Under the pieces are notes generated by a model that ran no database searches, had not been told where the DNA came from, and was given only the letters and a program-made list of their open reading frames with translations. A DNA stretch of 64,000 bases, taken from Pseudomonas sp. PSB18 (GTDB lineage Bacteria > Pseudomonadota > Gammaproteobacteria > Pseudomonadales > Pseudomonadaceae). Numbering within the stretch: position 1 is the first letter of the stretch; the number at the start of each line of letters is the position of its first letter. The translations under genes and the position numbers were made by a program. The stretch covers positions 62,001-126,000 of the forward strand of contig NZ_NOIN01000002.1 in assembly GCF_014596565.1 (NCBI RefSeq), in the 5' to 3' direction. Below are positions 1 to 9,624 of this stretch, in pieces.

Positions 1-1
1 T

Positions 2-1687
2 GCCATTGCCGATCTTTGGCTGGAACCGGGCTGGTATCCGGAAGATATTGCGCACACCTTCGAGCGACGCTCCGCTGACGGGCAACAATGCCTGGTGGGA
101 AACGTTGTATTGCCGCCGACTTTTCGCGACCTGCCCCAGCCCTTGGAACCGCTGCGTTCACCGCACTATGCCATCAGCGTCAATGGGCAGCCGTCTGGCT
201 TGTTGATGGCCGCTGATACCGCGTTGGTGTGGAGTACCAATCACCGCGCGCTGGTGTGCCGGGCTCAGGAACAAACCGGGCATCCGAGCGGCGACCGCTA
301 CTGGTTGTGGCAGGTTGACCAGGGCTGGCGCGCACTGCCGTCGCCTTGGGTGAAAAGCGATGCCGAACCCTCTTTTTATTGGCATGACGTGGTGAGCCTC
401 GACGAGCACCATGTGCGTATCGGGTCGTACCTCGACTACCCGCGTCCGTCCCTTGGCCGGTACGGCTATCGTCTCGACAGCATCCACAGTGATACCGAAA
501 TCCAGGCGGGCCATGACGCTCAGGGTCGGCTGCAGGTGGCCGAGTTTCAGCTGACCCGGATGAGCATTGCGATGCCGCTGGACAGCCAGGGCCGGCGAGG
601 TGAGTCGTTCATAGAAACGCAGCCGATGCTGGACGGTGCCTGCGCTCATCTGATCTGGCTTTGCGACAACAACGAAGGGCTGGGCGCTTATCGCTGTCAG
701 GTGGGTGACTGGCAGTTGCCGGGACGCTGGTTGCTGGATCATCGGGTCTCCGACTGCGGACGTTATCTGGCGTTGTTGCCTTTTGCAGACGCGATGACAG
801 TCGCAACCCACGTGGCGGTTATCGACGTGAAGGAGAAGTGCCTGTTGGAGGGCCCTCCGATGTGGGTGGCCCGCCTACTCGATTTCCGTGATGGCTTGCT
901 GAGCCTGGCGGCGATCACCGGCCGTCTGGATCAAGACCTGAACGGCAGCGCGCTGCAACGCTTCAATGTCCTTGCACCGAAGATCGATAACAATCCTTCG
1001 TTCTTTCATCCCGACGAGCACTCCCGACTGTTCTACACCACCGTGGAGTTGCGGGTGAGCGACTCACAGTTATGCAGTGTTACCCCTTGGCGCCTGGTGG
1101 ATCGTCCGCAGGTAGCCGTTGCCGAGGGTGACTTCATCCAGCCCTCACCCAACCACCAGAATGCCGCCTGGCTGTTCGGCAGCGAGACGGAATATGCCGA
1201 CAGTTGGGTCCGTGCGAATACGCCGCGGCTCGGAGGCCATCTGTTGACCGCATCCGGCTGCGCGTTGACTGACCTTGCGCCGTCAATGATCTGGTCACCG
1301 AACGGTCGCTATCTCGCGCTGACCCGCATGGCCACCGATGTGACGGAGCTCTGTGGGAGCTATCGCGGATGGCAGCTGTTGCTACTCGATATTCAGGAAC
1401 ACACGTTGCGAGTGCATTCGCAATGGCTGGGTAATCGGCCGCTGTTTGAAGGCTTCGATGACGAGCAAGTGCACGTGCGCTGTTTTGAACAGGATTGGGA
1501 AGCAGAGGACGATGAGGACCCAGGTTCAGTACACTCACTGTCGTTATCCCTATTGCTGCAACTGCCCACCGAGCAACTGATCTGCCTGGACGGTTTCTGG
1601 CTCAGTGCTTCGCAAGCGCATCTGGCGCCCCACTGGCGAGCATTGGCGTTACCTGCCATCAGCCATTTCGAGCACAAGAGCCTTTAA
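2..1687 (+). CDS. Hypothetical protein with beta-propeller-like repeats, 5' end outside the window
   Basis: The reading frame is open from base 2, so the gene is cut by the window edge; 561 C-terminal residues are visible. A GTG at base 95 could be mistaken for the start, but the frame continues upstream with ordinary Pseudomonas codon use. The sequence has recurrent Trp/Asp-rich segments, including two of the type S-P-N-G-R-Y-L-A-L and S-D-C-G-R-Y-L-A-L, which resemble TolB/WD40-like propeller blades. I see no catalytic motif, signal peptide or membrane segment in the visible part. It ends 14 bases before the Lrp-type regulator gene and could share its transcript. I do not recognise the family. 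Confidence 0.75.
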   Translation, partial: AIADLWLEPGWYPEDIAHTFERRSADGQQCLVGNVVLPPTFRDLPQPLEPLRSPHYAISVNGQPSGLLMAADTALVWSTNHRALVCRAQEQTGHPSGDRYWLWQVDQGWRALPSPWVKSDAEPSFYWHDVVSLDEHHVRIGSYLDYPRPSLGRYGYRLDSIHSDTEIQAGHDAQGRLQVAEFQLTRMSIAMPLDSQGRRGESFIETQPMLDGACAHLIWLCDNNEGLGAYRCQVGDWQLPGRWLLDHRVSDCGRYLALLPFADAMTVATHVAVIDVKEKCLLEGPPMWVARLLDFRDGLLSLAAITGRLDQDLNGSALQRFNVLAPKIDNNPSFFHPDEHSRLFYTTVELRVSDSQLCSVTPWRLVDRPQVAVAEGDFIQPSPNHQNAAWLFGSETEYADSWVRANTPRLGGHLLTASGCALTDLAPSMIWSPNGRYLALTRMATDVTELCGSYRGWQLLLLDIQEHTLRVHSQWLGNRPLFEGFDDEQVHVRCFEQDWEAEDDEDPGSVHSLSLSLLLQLPTEQLICLDGFWLSASQAHLAPHWRALALPAISHFEHKSL

Positions 1688-1701
1688 GATGCCCACCACC
1701 G

Positions 1702-2184
1702 ATGCCCGCGCCGGAGCCCACCTTGCCTGACACCCGCCCTCCTGTCCTCGACGAGATCGATCGTCAACTGATCGCCGCCCTGCAAATCAATGCCCGGGAA
1801 AGCGTCGCCATGCTCGCTCGACAACTGGGCATCGCCCGGACGACCGTAACCTCGCGGCTGGCCCGCCTGGAAAAGACCAAGGTCATCACCGGATACGGCG
1901 TGCGCCTTGGACAACGGGTGGTCGATGGCGGCCTGCAGGCTTACGTCGGCATCAAGGTCCAGCCGCGCTCGGGCAAGGACGTGTTGCGGCGCTTGAGCGC
2001 CATGGCCCAGGTCCAGCAGTTATGCGCGGTCAGTGGTGAATTCGATTATGTGGCCTGGCTGCGCACGGACTCGCCGGAACAGCTGGATCAGTTGCTGGAC
2101 CAGATCGGCAGCGTGGATGGCGTGGAGAAGACCACCACCTCGATCATCCTCAGCAGCAAGATCGACCGAGGACAGCCGGTCTAG
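1702..2184 (+). CDS. Lrp/AsnC family transcriptional regulator
   Basis: 160 residues, the usual Lrp/AsnC size. An N-terminal winged helix-turn-helix spans about residues 17-65 (D-E-I-D-R-Q-L-I, then A-R-Q-L-G-I-A-R-T-T-V). A C-terminal RAM/ACT-like effector domain spans about 75-150 (A-Y-V-G-I-K-V, then S-G-E-F-D-Y). Lrp-type proteins are DNA-binding oligomers that usually sense amino acids. The gene lies directly upstream of the lysine catabolic pair davBA in the same direction, separated by a REP doublet. Local control of davBA in response to lysine is therefore a reasonable inference, but no operator was identified. The ATG at 1702 is taken as the start; the ATG at 1689 is out of frame. 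Confidence 0.88.
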   Translation: MPAPEPTLPDTRPPVLDEIDRQLIAALQINARESVAMLARQLGIARTTVTSRLARLEKTKVITGYGVRLGQRVVDGGLQAYVGIKVQPRSGKDVLRRLSAMAQVQQLCAVSGEFDYVAWLRTDSPEQLDQLLDQIGSVDGVEKTTTSIILSSKIDRGQPV

Positions 2185-2204
2185 GCCTGTGTCACCCGAA
2201 TCAA

Positions 2205-2293
2205 TGTGGGAGCGAGCCTGCTCGCGATTGCGGTATGTCAGTCAGATAGATGTTGGCTGGACTGACGCTATCGCGAGCAGGCTCGCTCCCACA
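2205..2293. repeat. REP doublet (inverted pair)
   Basis: Two copies of the fluorescens-type REP core (TGTGGGAGCGAGCCTGCTCG) in opposite orientation separated by about 40 bases. It fills the gap between the Lrp-type gene and davB. Confidence 0.9.
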
Positions 2294-2461
2294 GGGACTG
2301 CATCTCGTCACTTTGTCTTGCTTGCACTTCATAATGACTCCTTGCAAACCAAAACGACGACACATTGCGTCTTATTAACGTGTCCCACGCTCTCTAGAAT
2401 GGCCGGCATCTTTCCTATACTCAGACGCGAGCCAGCGTCGAGTCGCCCCTCAAGGTCAGCC

Positions 2462-4144
2462 ATGAACAAGCACAATCGCCATCCAGCAGACGGTAAGAAG
2501 CCCATCACCATCTTCGGACCGGATTTTCCTTTCGCCTTTGACGACTGGATCGAGCATCCGGCCGGTTTGGGCAGTATTCCGGCTGACAATCTCGGAGCGG
2601 AGGTGGCGATCGTCGGGGCTGGGATCTCTGGCCTGGTGGCGGCATACGAACTGATGAAGCTGGGCCTCAAGCCGGTAGTCTACGAGGCGTCGAAAATGGG
2701 CGGCCGGCTGCGCTCGCAGGCGTTCAATGGTGCCGAAGGGATTGTTGCCGAATTGGGTGGCATGCGCTTTCCGGTGTCGTCCACGGCGTTCTACCACTAT
2801 GTCGACAAGTTGGGGCTGGAAACCAAACCGTTTCCCAACCCGTTGACCCCGGCTTCCGGCAGCACCGTCATCGACCTCGAAGGGCAGACGTACTACGCGC
2901 AGAAACTGGCGGACCTGCCTGCATTGTTCCAGGAAGTGGCCGACGCCTGGGCGGATGCGCTGGAGGACGGCTCGCGCTTCAGCGAGATCCAGCAGGCGAT
3001 TCGCGACCGTGACGTGTCGCGCCTCAAAGAGCTGTGGAACACATTGGTGCCGCTGTGGGACGACCGCACCTTCTATGATTTCGTCGCCACCTCCAAGGCA
3101 TTCGCCAAGCTCTCGTTCCAGCATCGTGAAGTATTCGGCCAAGTCGGCTTCGGCACCGGCGGTTGGGATTCGGACTTCCCCAACTCGATGCTGGAAATCT
3201 TCCGCGTGGTGATGACCAACTGCGACGATCACCAGCACCTGGTGGTGGGCGGCGTGGAACAGGTCCCCCACGGCATCTGGAAACACGTACCGGAGCGCTG
3301 TGCACACTGGCCGAAAGGCACCAGCCTGAGTTCATTGCACCTGGGCGCGCCCCGCAGCGGCGTGAAACGCATCGCTCGCGCCGAGGATGGCCGGTTCAGC
3401 GTAACGGACGTCTGGGGCGACACCCGTGAATATGCCGCGGTGCTGGTCACGTGCCAGAGCTGGCTGCTGACCACCCAGATCGAATGTGAAGAGGCGCTGT
3501 TCTCGCAAAAGATGTGGATGGCCCTGGACCGCACCCGCTACATGCAATCATCGAAGACCTTTGTCATGGTCGACCGCCCGTTCTGGAAGGACAAGGACCC
3601 GGAAACCGGCCGCGACCTGATGAGCATGACCCTCACCGACCGCCTGACCCGCGGCACCTACCTGTTCGACAACGGCGACGACAAGCCAGGCGTTATCTGC
3701 CTGTCGTACTCCTGGATGAGCGATGCGCTGAAAATGCTGCCCCATCCCGTGGAAAAGCGCGTGAAGCTGGCCCTGGATGCCCTGAAGAAGATCTATCCCA
3801 AAGTGGACATCGCCGCCCGGATCATCGGTGATCCGATCACCGTTTCCTGGGAAGCCGACCCGCACTTCCTCGGCGCCTTCAAGGGAGCCTTGCCGGGTCA
3901 CTATCGCTACAACCAGCGCATGTACGCGCATTTCATGCAAGACGACATGCCGGCTGAACAAAGAGGGATCTTTATCGCTGGCGATGACGTCTCATGGACA
4001 CCAGCCTGGGTTGAAGGCGCGGTACAGACCTCACTCAATGCCGTGTGGGGAATCATGAAGCACTTCGGCGGTGAAACTCACGCCGAGAACCCGGGTCCGG
4101 GTGATGTATTCAACGAGATCGGTCCGATCGCATTGCCTGAATGA
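2462..4144 (+). CDS. davB: L-lysine 2-monooxygenase (flavin amine oxidase family)
   Basis: Catalyses FAD- and O2-dependent oxidative decarboxylation of L-lysine to 5-aminopentanamide, first step of the aminovalerate route of lysine catabolism. The 560-residue product matches the length and sequence of P. putida DavB as I remember it. The Rossmann FAD motif G-A-G-I-S-G lies at residues 52-57, followed by G-G-R-L-R-S at about 80-85. The family signature E-L-G-G-M-R-F-P-V and the C-terminal FAD segment around F-I-A-G-D-D-V-S-W are present. The ATG at 2462 is preferred because the open frame upstream runs through a REP element; an AAGGT lies just before it. davA follows after 26 bases, so the pair is an operon. 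Confidence 0.93.
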   Translation: MNKHNRHPADGKKPITIFGPDFPFAFDDWIEHPAGLGSIPADNLGAEVAIVGAGISGLVAAYELMKLGLKPVVYEASKMGGRLRSQAFNGAEGIVAELGGMRFPVSSTAFYHYVDKLGLETKPFPNPLTPASGSTVIDLEGQTYYAQKLADLPALFQEVADAWADALEDGSRFSEIQQAIRDRDVSRLKELWNTLVPLWDDRTFYDFVATSKAFAKLSFQHREVFGQVGFGTGGWDSDFPNSMLEIFRVVMTNCDDHQHLVVGGVEQVPHGIWKHVPERCAHWPKGTSLSSLHLGAPRSGVKRIARAEDGRFSVTDVWGDTREYAAVLVTCQSWLLTTQIECEEALFSQKMWMALDRTRYMQSSKTFVMVDRPFWKDKDPETGRDLMSMTLTDRLTRGTYLFDNGDDKPGVICLSYSWMSDALKMLPHPVEKRVKLALDALKKIYPKVDIAARIIGDPITVSWEADPHFLGAFKGALPGHYRYNQRMYAHFMQDDMPAEQRGIFIAGDDVSWTPAWVEGAVQTSLNAVWGIMKHFGGETHAENPGPGDVFNEIGPIALPE

Positions 4145-4170
4145 AACGGCCCGAATAAAAGGAGTTGTCG

Positions 4171-4965
4171 ATGCGCGTAGCCCTATATCAATGCCCACCG
4201 CTGCCACTGGATCCGGTTGCCAACCTGCAACGCCTGCATCAGGTGGCGCTGGAGGCCAGGGGCGCCGATGTGCTGGTGCTGCCGGAGATGTTCATGACCG
4301 GCTACAACATCGGCGTCGACGCGGTGAACGTATTGGCCGAGGTCTACAACGGTGAATGGGCGCAGCAGATCGGCCGCATTGCCAAGGCCACCGGCCTGGC
4401 GATTCTCTATGGCTACCCTGAGCGCAGCGAGGACGGGCAGATCTACAACTCGGTCCAACTGATCGACGCCCAGGGCGAACGCCTGGCCAACTATCGCAAG
4501 AGCCATCTGTTCGGTGACCTCGATCATGCGATGTTCAGCGCGGGCGATGATTCACTGCCGATCGTGAGCCTCAACGGCTGGAAGCTCGGCTTCCTGATCT
4601 GCTACGACCTGGAATTCCCGGAGAACGCCAGACGCCTGGCCCTGGCCGGCGCCGAACTGATTCTGGTGCCGACCGCCAATATGCAGCCCTACGAGTTCAT
4701 CGCCGACGTTACGGTGCGCGCCCGGGCCATCGAGAACCAGTGCTTCGTGGCCTACGCCAACTACTGCGGCCATGAAGGTGAATTGCAGTATTGCGGCCAG
4801 AGCAGCATTGCCGCGCCGGACGGCAGCCGTCCCGCCCTGGCGGGGCTGGATGAAGCCTTGATCGTGGGGGAGCTGGACCGTCAATTGATGGAAGACTCCC
4901 GGACAGCCTACAACTACCTGCATGACCGCCGCCCTGCGCTTTACGGCGACTTGCGCAAGCACTGA
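4171..4965 (+). CDS. davA: 5-aminopentanamidase (nitrilase superfamily)
   Basis: Hydrolyses 5-aminopentanamide to 5-aminovalerate and ammonia, the second step after DavB. 264 residues. The nitrilase triad is visible: Glu39 in L-P-E-M-F, Lys110 in N-Y-R-K-S-H-L-F and Cys144 in L-I-C-Y-D-L-E-F-P-E-N-A-R. The start is the ATG at 4171, preceded by AAAAGGAG at 4157-4164; a TTG six bases upstream is in frame but sits too close to that ribosome-binding site. The downstream genes davTD (aminovalerate to glutarate) are not in this window. Confidence 0.93.
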   Translation: MRVALYQCPPLPLDPVANLQRLHQVALEARGADVLVLPEMFMTGYNIGVDAVNVLAEVYNGEWAQQIGRIAKATGLAILYGYPERSEDGQIYNSVQLIDAQGERLANYRKSHLFGDLDHAMFSAGDDSLPIVSLNGWKLGFLICYDLEFPENARRLALAGAELILVPTANMQPYEFIADVTVRARAIENQCFVAYANYCGHEGELQYCGQSSIAAPDGSRPALAGLDEALIVGELDRQLMEDSRTAYNYLHDRRPALYGDLRKH

Positions 4966-5020
4966 TTGAGAACATCCTCCAATCCGCTAGCATGAGCGCA
5001 TCTCTGCCTTGGAAGCGCTC

Positions 5021-7453
5021 ATGCCGGCCCCCGATTCCCTCCGTCCCTCTACTGAAACCCTCGCCAACGGCCTGAAGGTGACATTGCGTCATGCGTCCGG
5101 TCTCAAGCGCAGCGCGGCCGTACTGCGGGTGGCTGTCGGCAGCCATGATGCGCCGCTGGCCTGGCCGGGCATGGCGCACTTTCTCGAGCACCTTTTCTTC
5201 CTCGGTACTGAGCGTTTTCCCACGGGAGAACATTTGATGGCCTACGTGCAGCGGCATGGCGGCCAAGTCAACGCGCGCACCAGCGAACGCACCACGGACT
5301 TTTTCATCGAACTGCCGCCTACCGCCTTCGCCGGCGGACTGGACCGGTTGCAGGACATGCTTGCCCATCCGCGTCTCGACGAAGCCGATCAATTGCGGGA
5401 ACGGGAAGTGTTGCAGGCGGAGTTCATCGCCTGGTCCCAGGACGCGGCGGCCCAGCGTCAGGTTGCCCTGTTTGAAGGGCTCTCGACGGCCCATCCGCTA
5501 CGGGGTTTTCACGCGGGCAACCGTGACAGCCTGGCCGTGCAAATGCCTGAGTTCCAGACGGCACTGCAGGATTTTTATCGGCGGTTCTACCACCGCGGCC
5601 AAATGACCCTGAGCCTGGCTGGCCCGCAAAGCCTCGGTGAGTTGAGCGCACTGGCAGAATCATTCGGCAACGATCTGCCCGTCGGCGACGTCGCTGCCCG
5701 GCAATCACCACCGCGACTGATGGAATCGTCGGATACCGGTTATCAACAGGTCAGCGACCGTGACCTTGCTCTGCTATTCGCCTTCGAAAACCTGCCCAGG
5801 GCTTCGCCCCAGGCTTTGGACTTTCTCTGCACCTGGTTGAATACCGGCAAACCCGGCGGCCTGCTTGCCGCCCTGCGCCAACGTGGTCTGGCTGACAGCC
5901 TCAACGCCACGCCGTTGTATGAATTTGACCGGCAGGCGCTGCTGAATATCGAGTTCAAGCTCGACGAGCCTCAACGGCACGATGAGATACAGTCGTTGCT
6001 GCACGACTGGTTGGGATTCTTTGCCGCCCAGGATGACTGGGCGTCCTTGCGCAAGGAATTGACCGCCCTGCTCCATTGCCGGCAGGCCACAGGATCGGCG
6101 CTGCAACTGGCCCGTTCGGACAGTGAAGGGCGGGGAGCTCCTCTGTCAGAGGACGACCTCGCGAGGCTCAGGGAAATCCTCAGGCAGTTGCAACCGGCGT
6201 CTGACTTCACCGAAGCATGGCAACTGCCCGCGCCCAACCCGTTCCTGCAAACGGCCGCCGAGCCACCCCGTGCCGGCCTGATACGCGGCCAGACGAGCGC
6301 CCATCGCGGTTTGCGGACGTTCGCCCAGGACCGCTCCCGGGGACGGCGCGACCGCTCACCCATGCAGTTCAGGCCAGGGCTGACGGACAACGGCCGCGAA
6401 GGCGTGGTTTACCTGCGCTGGCGTCTGGCGGCTCACGCACCGCGTGACCTTCAATCCAGGCTGGAACGGCACCTGCTGGATTTGCGAGAAGAGGCCCGGC
6501 AGGCCGGCGTGGAGGTCACTGTGGAAGCCACCAAAAGCCAATGCCTGCTGAAGCTGGTTGGTTTACAGACACCGATGCCGCTGGTGCTCGAACAGATTCT
6601 GACAAAGTTGGGAGAACCGCTACCCAACGCTGTGAACGAAGCGCCGCTGATACCGATTCGACATCTGTTGAAGGCGTTGGCGGGCCATTGCGGACCATCG
6701 TCTCGACCGGACACGCTGTCGCAGCCCGATAGCGAGCAAAGCCTGTGGACGACCGCCGAGTGGGACGGCCTGGCCATCGGTCTTTCTGAAACGACCCAGG
6801 GCGCCATGGGCCCTGCCCTGGCCAGGGTGCCCGGCATTGCCGGCCAGCCTGTTGAACCGACGCCGCTCTTGGCGCAGCGCATCTGGCACACATTGCCAAC
6901 CCAGGGCGACGAACAGGCCGTGTTGCTGTTTTGTCCGACACCCACCCTGGCGTTGTCCGACGAAGCCGCCTGGCGGTTATTGGCACAGCTGTGTCAAACA
7001 CCGTTTTACCAACGCCTGCGGGTCGAGCTGCAATTGGGTTATGCGGTGTTCAGCGGATTGAAGCAGATCGATGGGCAAACCGGTCTGCTGTTCGGCGCCC
7101 AATCGCCCGGCGCCTCGGCGACTGAGTTGATCAATCACATGGAACAGTTCCTGGAAGGATTGCCGCAACTGATCCGACAACTCGACGATCCGACCTTGCT
7201 CGGCCAACAGCGAACACTCGCCTCCCAGTTCCACGGCGAAACCCTGCCCTGCGCCCAAGTGGCCGAACTGCTATGGCAGGGGAAACTGGCTGGCCGCCCG
7301 TCGGATTACCTTGAGCAGCTTCGCGATGGGATCGCGGGATTGAATCGCGAGCAATTGCTCGATGCCGCCCAGCGCCTGATCGACGCCGAAGGTGGCCGCC
7401 ACTGCTTGAGCAACGGCCCTTGCCCGGAGGAACATTGGCAAATGCCGAACTGA
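5021..7453 (+). CDS. pqqF: PqqF, M16-family zinc endopeptidase of PQQ biosynthesis
   Basis: M16 (insulysin/pitrilysin-type) protease implicated in trimming the cross-linked PqqA peptide so that the Glu-Tyr unit is released. 810 residues. The inverted zinc motif H-F-L-E-H is at residues 53-57, with a likely third ligand Glu134 in the following E-V-L-Q-A-E-F segment, the expected distance downstream. Four M16 lobes fit the length. The ATG at 5021 follows GGAAG with good spacing; an in-frame TTG at 5009 has no such site. It lies first in the pqqFABCDEM order typical of fluorescent pseudomonads, 157 bases ahead of pqqA, and that gap probably holds the main pqqA promoter. Confidence 0.93.
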   Translation: MPAPDSLRPSTETLANGLKVTLRHASGLKRSAAVLRVAVGSHDAPLAWPGMAHFLEHLFFLGTERFPTGEHLMAYVQRHGGQVNARTSERTTDFFIELPPTAFAGGLDRLQDMLAHPRLDEADQLREREVLQAEFIAWSQDAAAQRQVALFEGLSTAHPLRGFHAGNRDSLAVQMPEFQTALQDFYRRFYHRGQMTLSLAGPQSLGELSALAESFGNDLPVGDVAARQSPPRLMESSDTGYQQVSDRDLALLFAFENLPRASPQALDFLCTWLNTGKPGGLLAALRQRGLADSLNATPLYEFDRQALLNIEFKLDEPQRHDEIQSLLHDWLGFFAAQDDWASLRKELTALLHCRQATGSALQLARSDSEGRGAPLSEDDLARLREILRQLQPASDFTEAWQLPAPNPFLQTAAEPPRAGLIRGQTSAHRGLRTFAQDRSRGRRDRSPMQFRPGLTDNGREGVVYLRWRLAAHAPRDLQSRLERHLLDLREEARQAGVEVTVEATKSQCLLKLVGLQTPMPLVLEQILTKLGEPLPNAVNEAPLIPIRHLLKALAGHCGPSSRPDTLSQPDSEQSLWTTAEWDGLAIGLSETTQGAMGPALARVPGIAGQPVEPTPLLAQRIWHTLPTQGDEQAVLLFCPTPTLALSDEAAWRLLAQLCQTPFYQRLRVELQLGYAVFSGLKQIDGQTGLLFGAQSPGASATELINHMEQFLEGLPQLIRQLDDPTLLGQQRTLASQFHGETLPCAQVAELLWQGKLAGRPSDYLEQLRDGIAGLNREQLLDAAQRLIDAEGGRHCLSNGPCPEEHWQMPN

Positions 7454-7610
7454 TCATTACAGCGTCTGCAATGAGCTTTCTCGGAGAATCGCGGCATACG
7501 AATTTGTTTAATTTAGTAACATAGCTGCCTAAGCATCTGAACATCTCCGACCGGAGGTGGACTATATGTATAGATCTCAACCGTCCCACCCCAACCAAAG
7601 GAGTATTTCC

Positions 7611-7685
7611 ATGTCCTGGACCAAACCCGCATATATCGACCTGCGTATCGGTTTCGAAGTCACCATGTACTTCGCCAACCGTTGA
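7611..7685 (+). CDS. pqqA: PQQ precursor peptide PqqA
   Basis: A 24-codon gene starting at ATG 7611 behind an AAAGGAG ribosome-binding site. It encodes the ribosomally made precursor of PQQ. The conserved E-V-T-M-Y core is present, with Glu16 and Tyr20, the two residues that PqqE cross-links and that become the cofactor. The peptide ends Y-F-A-N-R. A terminator hairpin follows 28 bases later, which would let pqqA be made in excess over the enzymes. Its small size makes it easy to miss in automated annotation. Confidence 0.97.
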   Translation: MSWTKPAYIDLRIGFEVTMYFANR

Positions 7686-7713
7686 TTGCTGCAGTCGGTT
7701 GAACGCGCAGCAA

Positions 7714-7740
7714 ACGCCTCGGTGACCCGGGGCGTTTTTT
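7714..7740 (+). terminator. Intrinsic terminator or attenuator between pqqA and pqqB
   Basis: A 9-bp stem (7714-7722 pairing with 7727-7735, one G-U pair), a TGAC loop and six T residues. It lies between pqqA and pqqB in the same operon, so partial read-through would set a high PqqA-to-enzyme ratio. Confidence 0.85.
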
Positions 7741-7765
7741 ATTTCGGTTTGCAGATGGAGCGGCC

Positions 7766-8677
7766 ATGTTCGTCCAGATTCTAGGTTCCGCCGCTGGCGG
7801 CGGTTTCCCTCAATGGAACTGCAATTGCGCCAATTGCGCAGGTTTTCGCAACGGCAGCCTGCGGGCCCAGGCGCGAACGCAATCGTCCATCGCGATTTCC
7901 GATGACGGGGTGAGCTGGGTGTTGTGCAACGCCTCTCCGGACATCCGTGCCCAGCTCCAGAGCTTCGCTCCGATGCAGCCGGGTCGGGCCCTGCGGGACA
8001 CTGGCATCGGCGCCATCATCCTGATGGACAGCCAGATCGACCACACCACCGGCCTGCTCAGCCTGCGGGAAGGCTGTCCGCATCAAGTCTGGTGCACCGA
8101 CATGGTCCATGAAGACCTGAGCACCGGCTTCCCGCTGTTCAACATGCTGACCCACTGGAACGGTGGGCTGAGCTGGAACCGCATCGAACTCGACCAGAGC
8201 TTCACTGTGCCGGCCTGCCCGAACCTGCGCTTCACCCCACTGCCGCTGCGCAGCGCCGCGCCGCCCTATTCGCCACACCGCTTCGACCCGCACCCGGGGG
8301 ACAACATCGGCCTGATCGTCGAAGACCTGCGTACCGGCGGCAAACTGTTCTACGCACCGGGCCTGGGCAAGGTGGATGGGCCGCTGTTGGAGATCATGGC
8401 CGGCAGCGACTGCCTGTTGGTGGATGGCACGATGTGGGACGACGATGAGATGCAGCGCCGTGGCGTCGGCACCCGTACCGGTCGGGAAATGGGCCACCTG
8501 GCGCAAAACGGCCCCGGCGGTATGCTGGAAGTGCTGGAGCAACTGCCCGAGCCACGCAAGGTGCTTATCCACATCAACAATACCAACCCGATTCTTGATG
8601 AGGATTCACCGGAACGGGCCGAACTTGTACGCCGAAAGATTGAAGTGGCCTACGACGGAATGAGTATTGAGTTGTAG
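7766..8677 (+). CDS. pqqB: PqqB, metallo-beta-lactamase-fold PQQ biosynthesis protein
   Basis: 303 residues, the standard PqqB length. It has the metallo-beta-lactamase fold and the characteristic N-terminal cysteine cluster (W-N-C-N-C-A-N-C) at about residues 18-24, and the L-M-D-S-Q-I-D-H segment that replaces the canonical HxHxDH. PqqB is thought to act as an oxygenase or hydroxylase on the Glu-Tyr intermediate before PqqC. The ATG at 7766 follows GGAGC. A REP cluster separates it from pqqC. Confidence 0.95.
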   Translation: MFVQILGSAAGGGFPQWNCNCANCAGFRNGSLRAQARTQSSIAISDDGVSWVLCNASPDIRAQLQSFAPMQPGRALRDTGIGAIILMDSQIDHTTGLLSLREGCPHQVWCTDMVHEDLSTGFPLFNMLTHWNGGLSWNRIELDQSFTVPACPNLRFTPLPLRSAAPPYSPHRFDPHPGDNIGLIVEDLRTGGKLFYAPGLGKVDGPLLEIMAGSDCLLVDGTMWDDDEMQRRGVGTRTGREMGHLAQNGPGGMLEVLEQLPEPRKVLIHINNTNPILDEDSPERAELVRRKIEVAYDGMSIEL

Positions 8678-8692
8678 CAAGAGCGGGACGAT

Positions 8693-8820
8693 TGTGGGAG
8701 TGAGCGAGCGCTGTGTCAGCCTGGTTGTGCTGGCCGGGCTGGCCCTATCGCGAGCAGGCTCGCTCCCACAGTAGTCCGAGTGCACCACAGAGCCAATGTG
8801 GGAGCGAGCCTGCTCGCGAT
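8693..8820. repeat. REP cluster inside the pqq operon (three copies, one degenerate)
   Basis: A degenerate REP at about 8693-8712, an inverted full copy at 8747-8770 and a forward full copy at 8797-8820. The cluster occupies the pqqB-pqqC gap, so the pqqB transcript must pass through strong hairpins before pqqC. A frame open upstream of pqqC through these repeats is not coding. Confidence 0.9.
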
Positions 8821-8871
8821 GAGGCCAGCCCAGACGCCACAGAACCCACGGTGATTCCCCGGAGAACCGCA

Positions 8872-9624
8872 ATGACTGACACCCCCCTTTCCCCCGCCGA
8901 GTTCGAAGCGGCCCTGCGCGCCAAGGGCGCGTATTACCACATCCATCACCCGTATCACGTGGCGATGTATGAAGGCCGTGCCACTCGCGAGCAAATCCAG
9001 GGCTGGGTCGCCAACCGCTTTTACTATCAGGTGAACATTCCGCTGAAGGATGCCGCGATCCTGGCCAACTGCCCGGATCGGGAGATCCGCCGCGAGTGGA
9101 TCCAGCGCCTGCTCGACCACGACGGCGCACCCGGCGAAGACGGCGGCATCGAGGCCTGGCTGCGGCTGGGCGAGGCCGTGGGGCTGGAGCCCGATCAACT
9201 GCGCTCCCAGGAGCTGGTGCTGCCCGGCGTGCGATTCGCCGTGGATGCCTACGTCAACTTCGCCCGCCGGGCCAGTTGGCAGGAAGCCGCCAGTAGCTCG
9301 CTGACCGAGCTGTTCGCCCCGCAGATCCACCAGTCGCGCCTGGACAGCTGGCCGCAGCACTACCCGTGGATCGATCCGGCCGGCTACGAATACTTCCGCA
9401 CGCGCCTCGGTCAGGCCCGCCGTGACGTGGAGCATGGCCTGGCGATTACCTTGCAGCATTACACCACCCGCGCGGGCCAGGAGCGCATGCTGGAAATTCT
9501 CCAGTTCAAACTGGACATCCTCTGGAGCATGCTCGACGCGATGAGCATGGCCTACGAATTGAACCGCCCGCCCTACCACAGCGTGACCGGACAACGGGTT
9601 TGGCACAAAGGAATCCCCTTATGA
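8872..9624 (+). CDS. pqqC: Pyrroloquinoline-quinone synthase PqqC
   Basis: Cofactor-free oxidase that carries out ring closure and the final eight-electron oxidation to PQQ. 250 residues, the canonical length, starting at ATG 8872 after CCGGAGA. The conserved H-H-P-Y-H segment lies near residues 23-27 and the all-helical TENA/HO-1-like body continues with R-F-Y-Y-Q-V-N-I-P. The stop overlaps the pqqD start (ATGA at 9621-9624), so the two genes are translationally coupled. The reading frame extends upstream into REP sequence; that extension is rejected. Confidence 0.96.
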   Translation: MTDTPLSPAEFEAALRAKGAYYHIHHPYHVAMYEGRATREQIQGWVANRFYYQVNIPLKDAAILANCPDREIRREWIQRLLDHDGAPGEDGGIEAWLRLGEAVGLEPDQLRSQELVLPGVRFAVDAYVNFARRASWQEAASSSLTELFAPQIHQSRLDSWPQHYPWIDPAGYEYFRTRLGQARRDVEHGLAITLQHYTTRAGQERMLEILQFKLDILWSMLDAMSMAYELNRPPYHSVTGQRVWHKGIPL

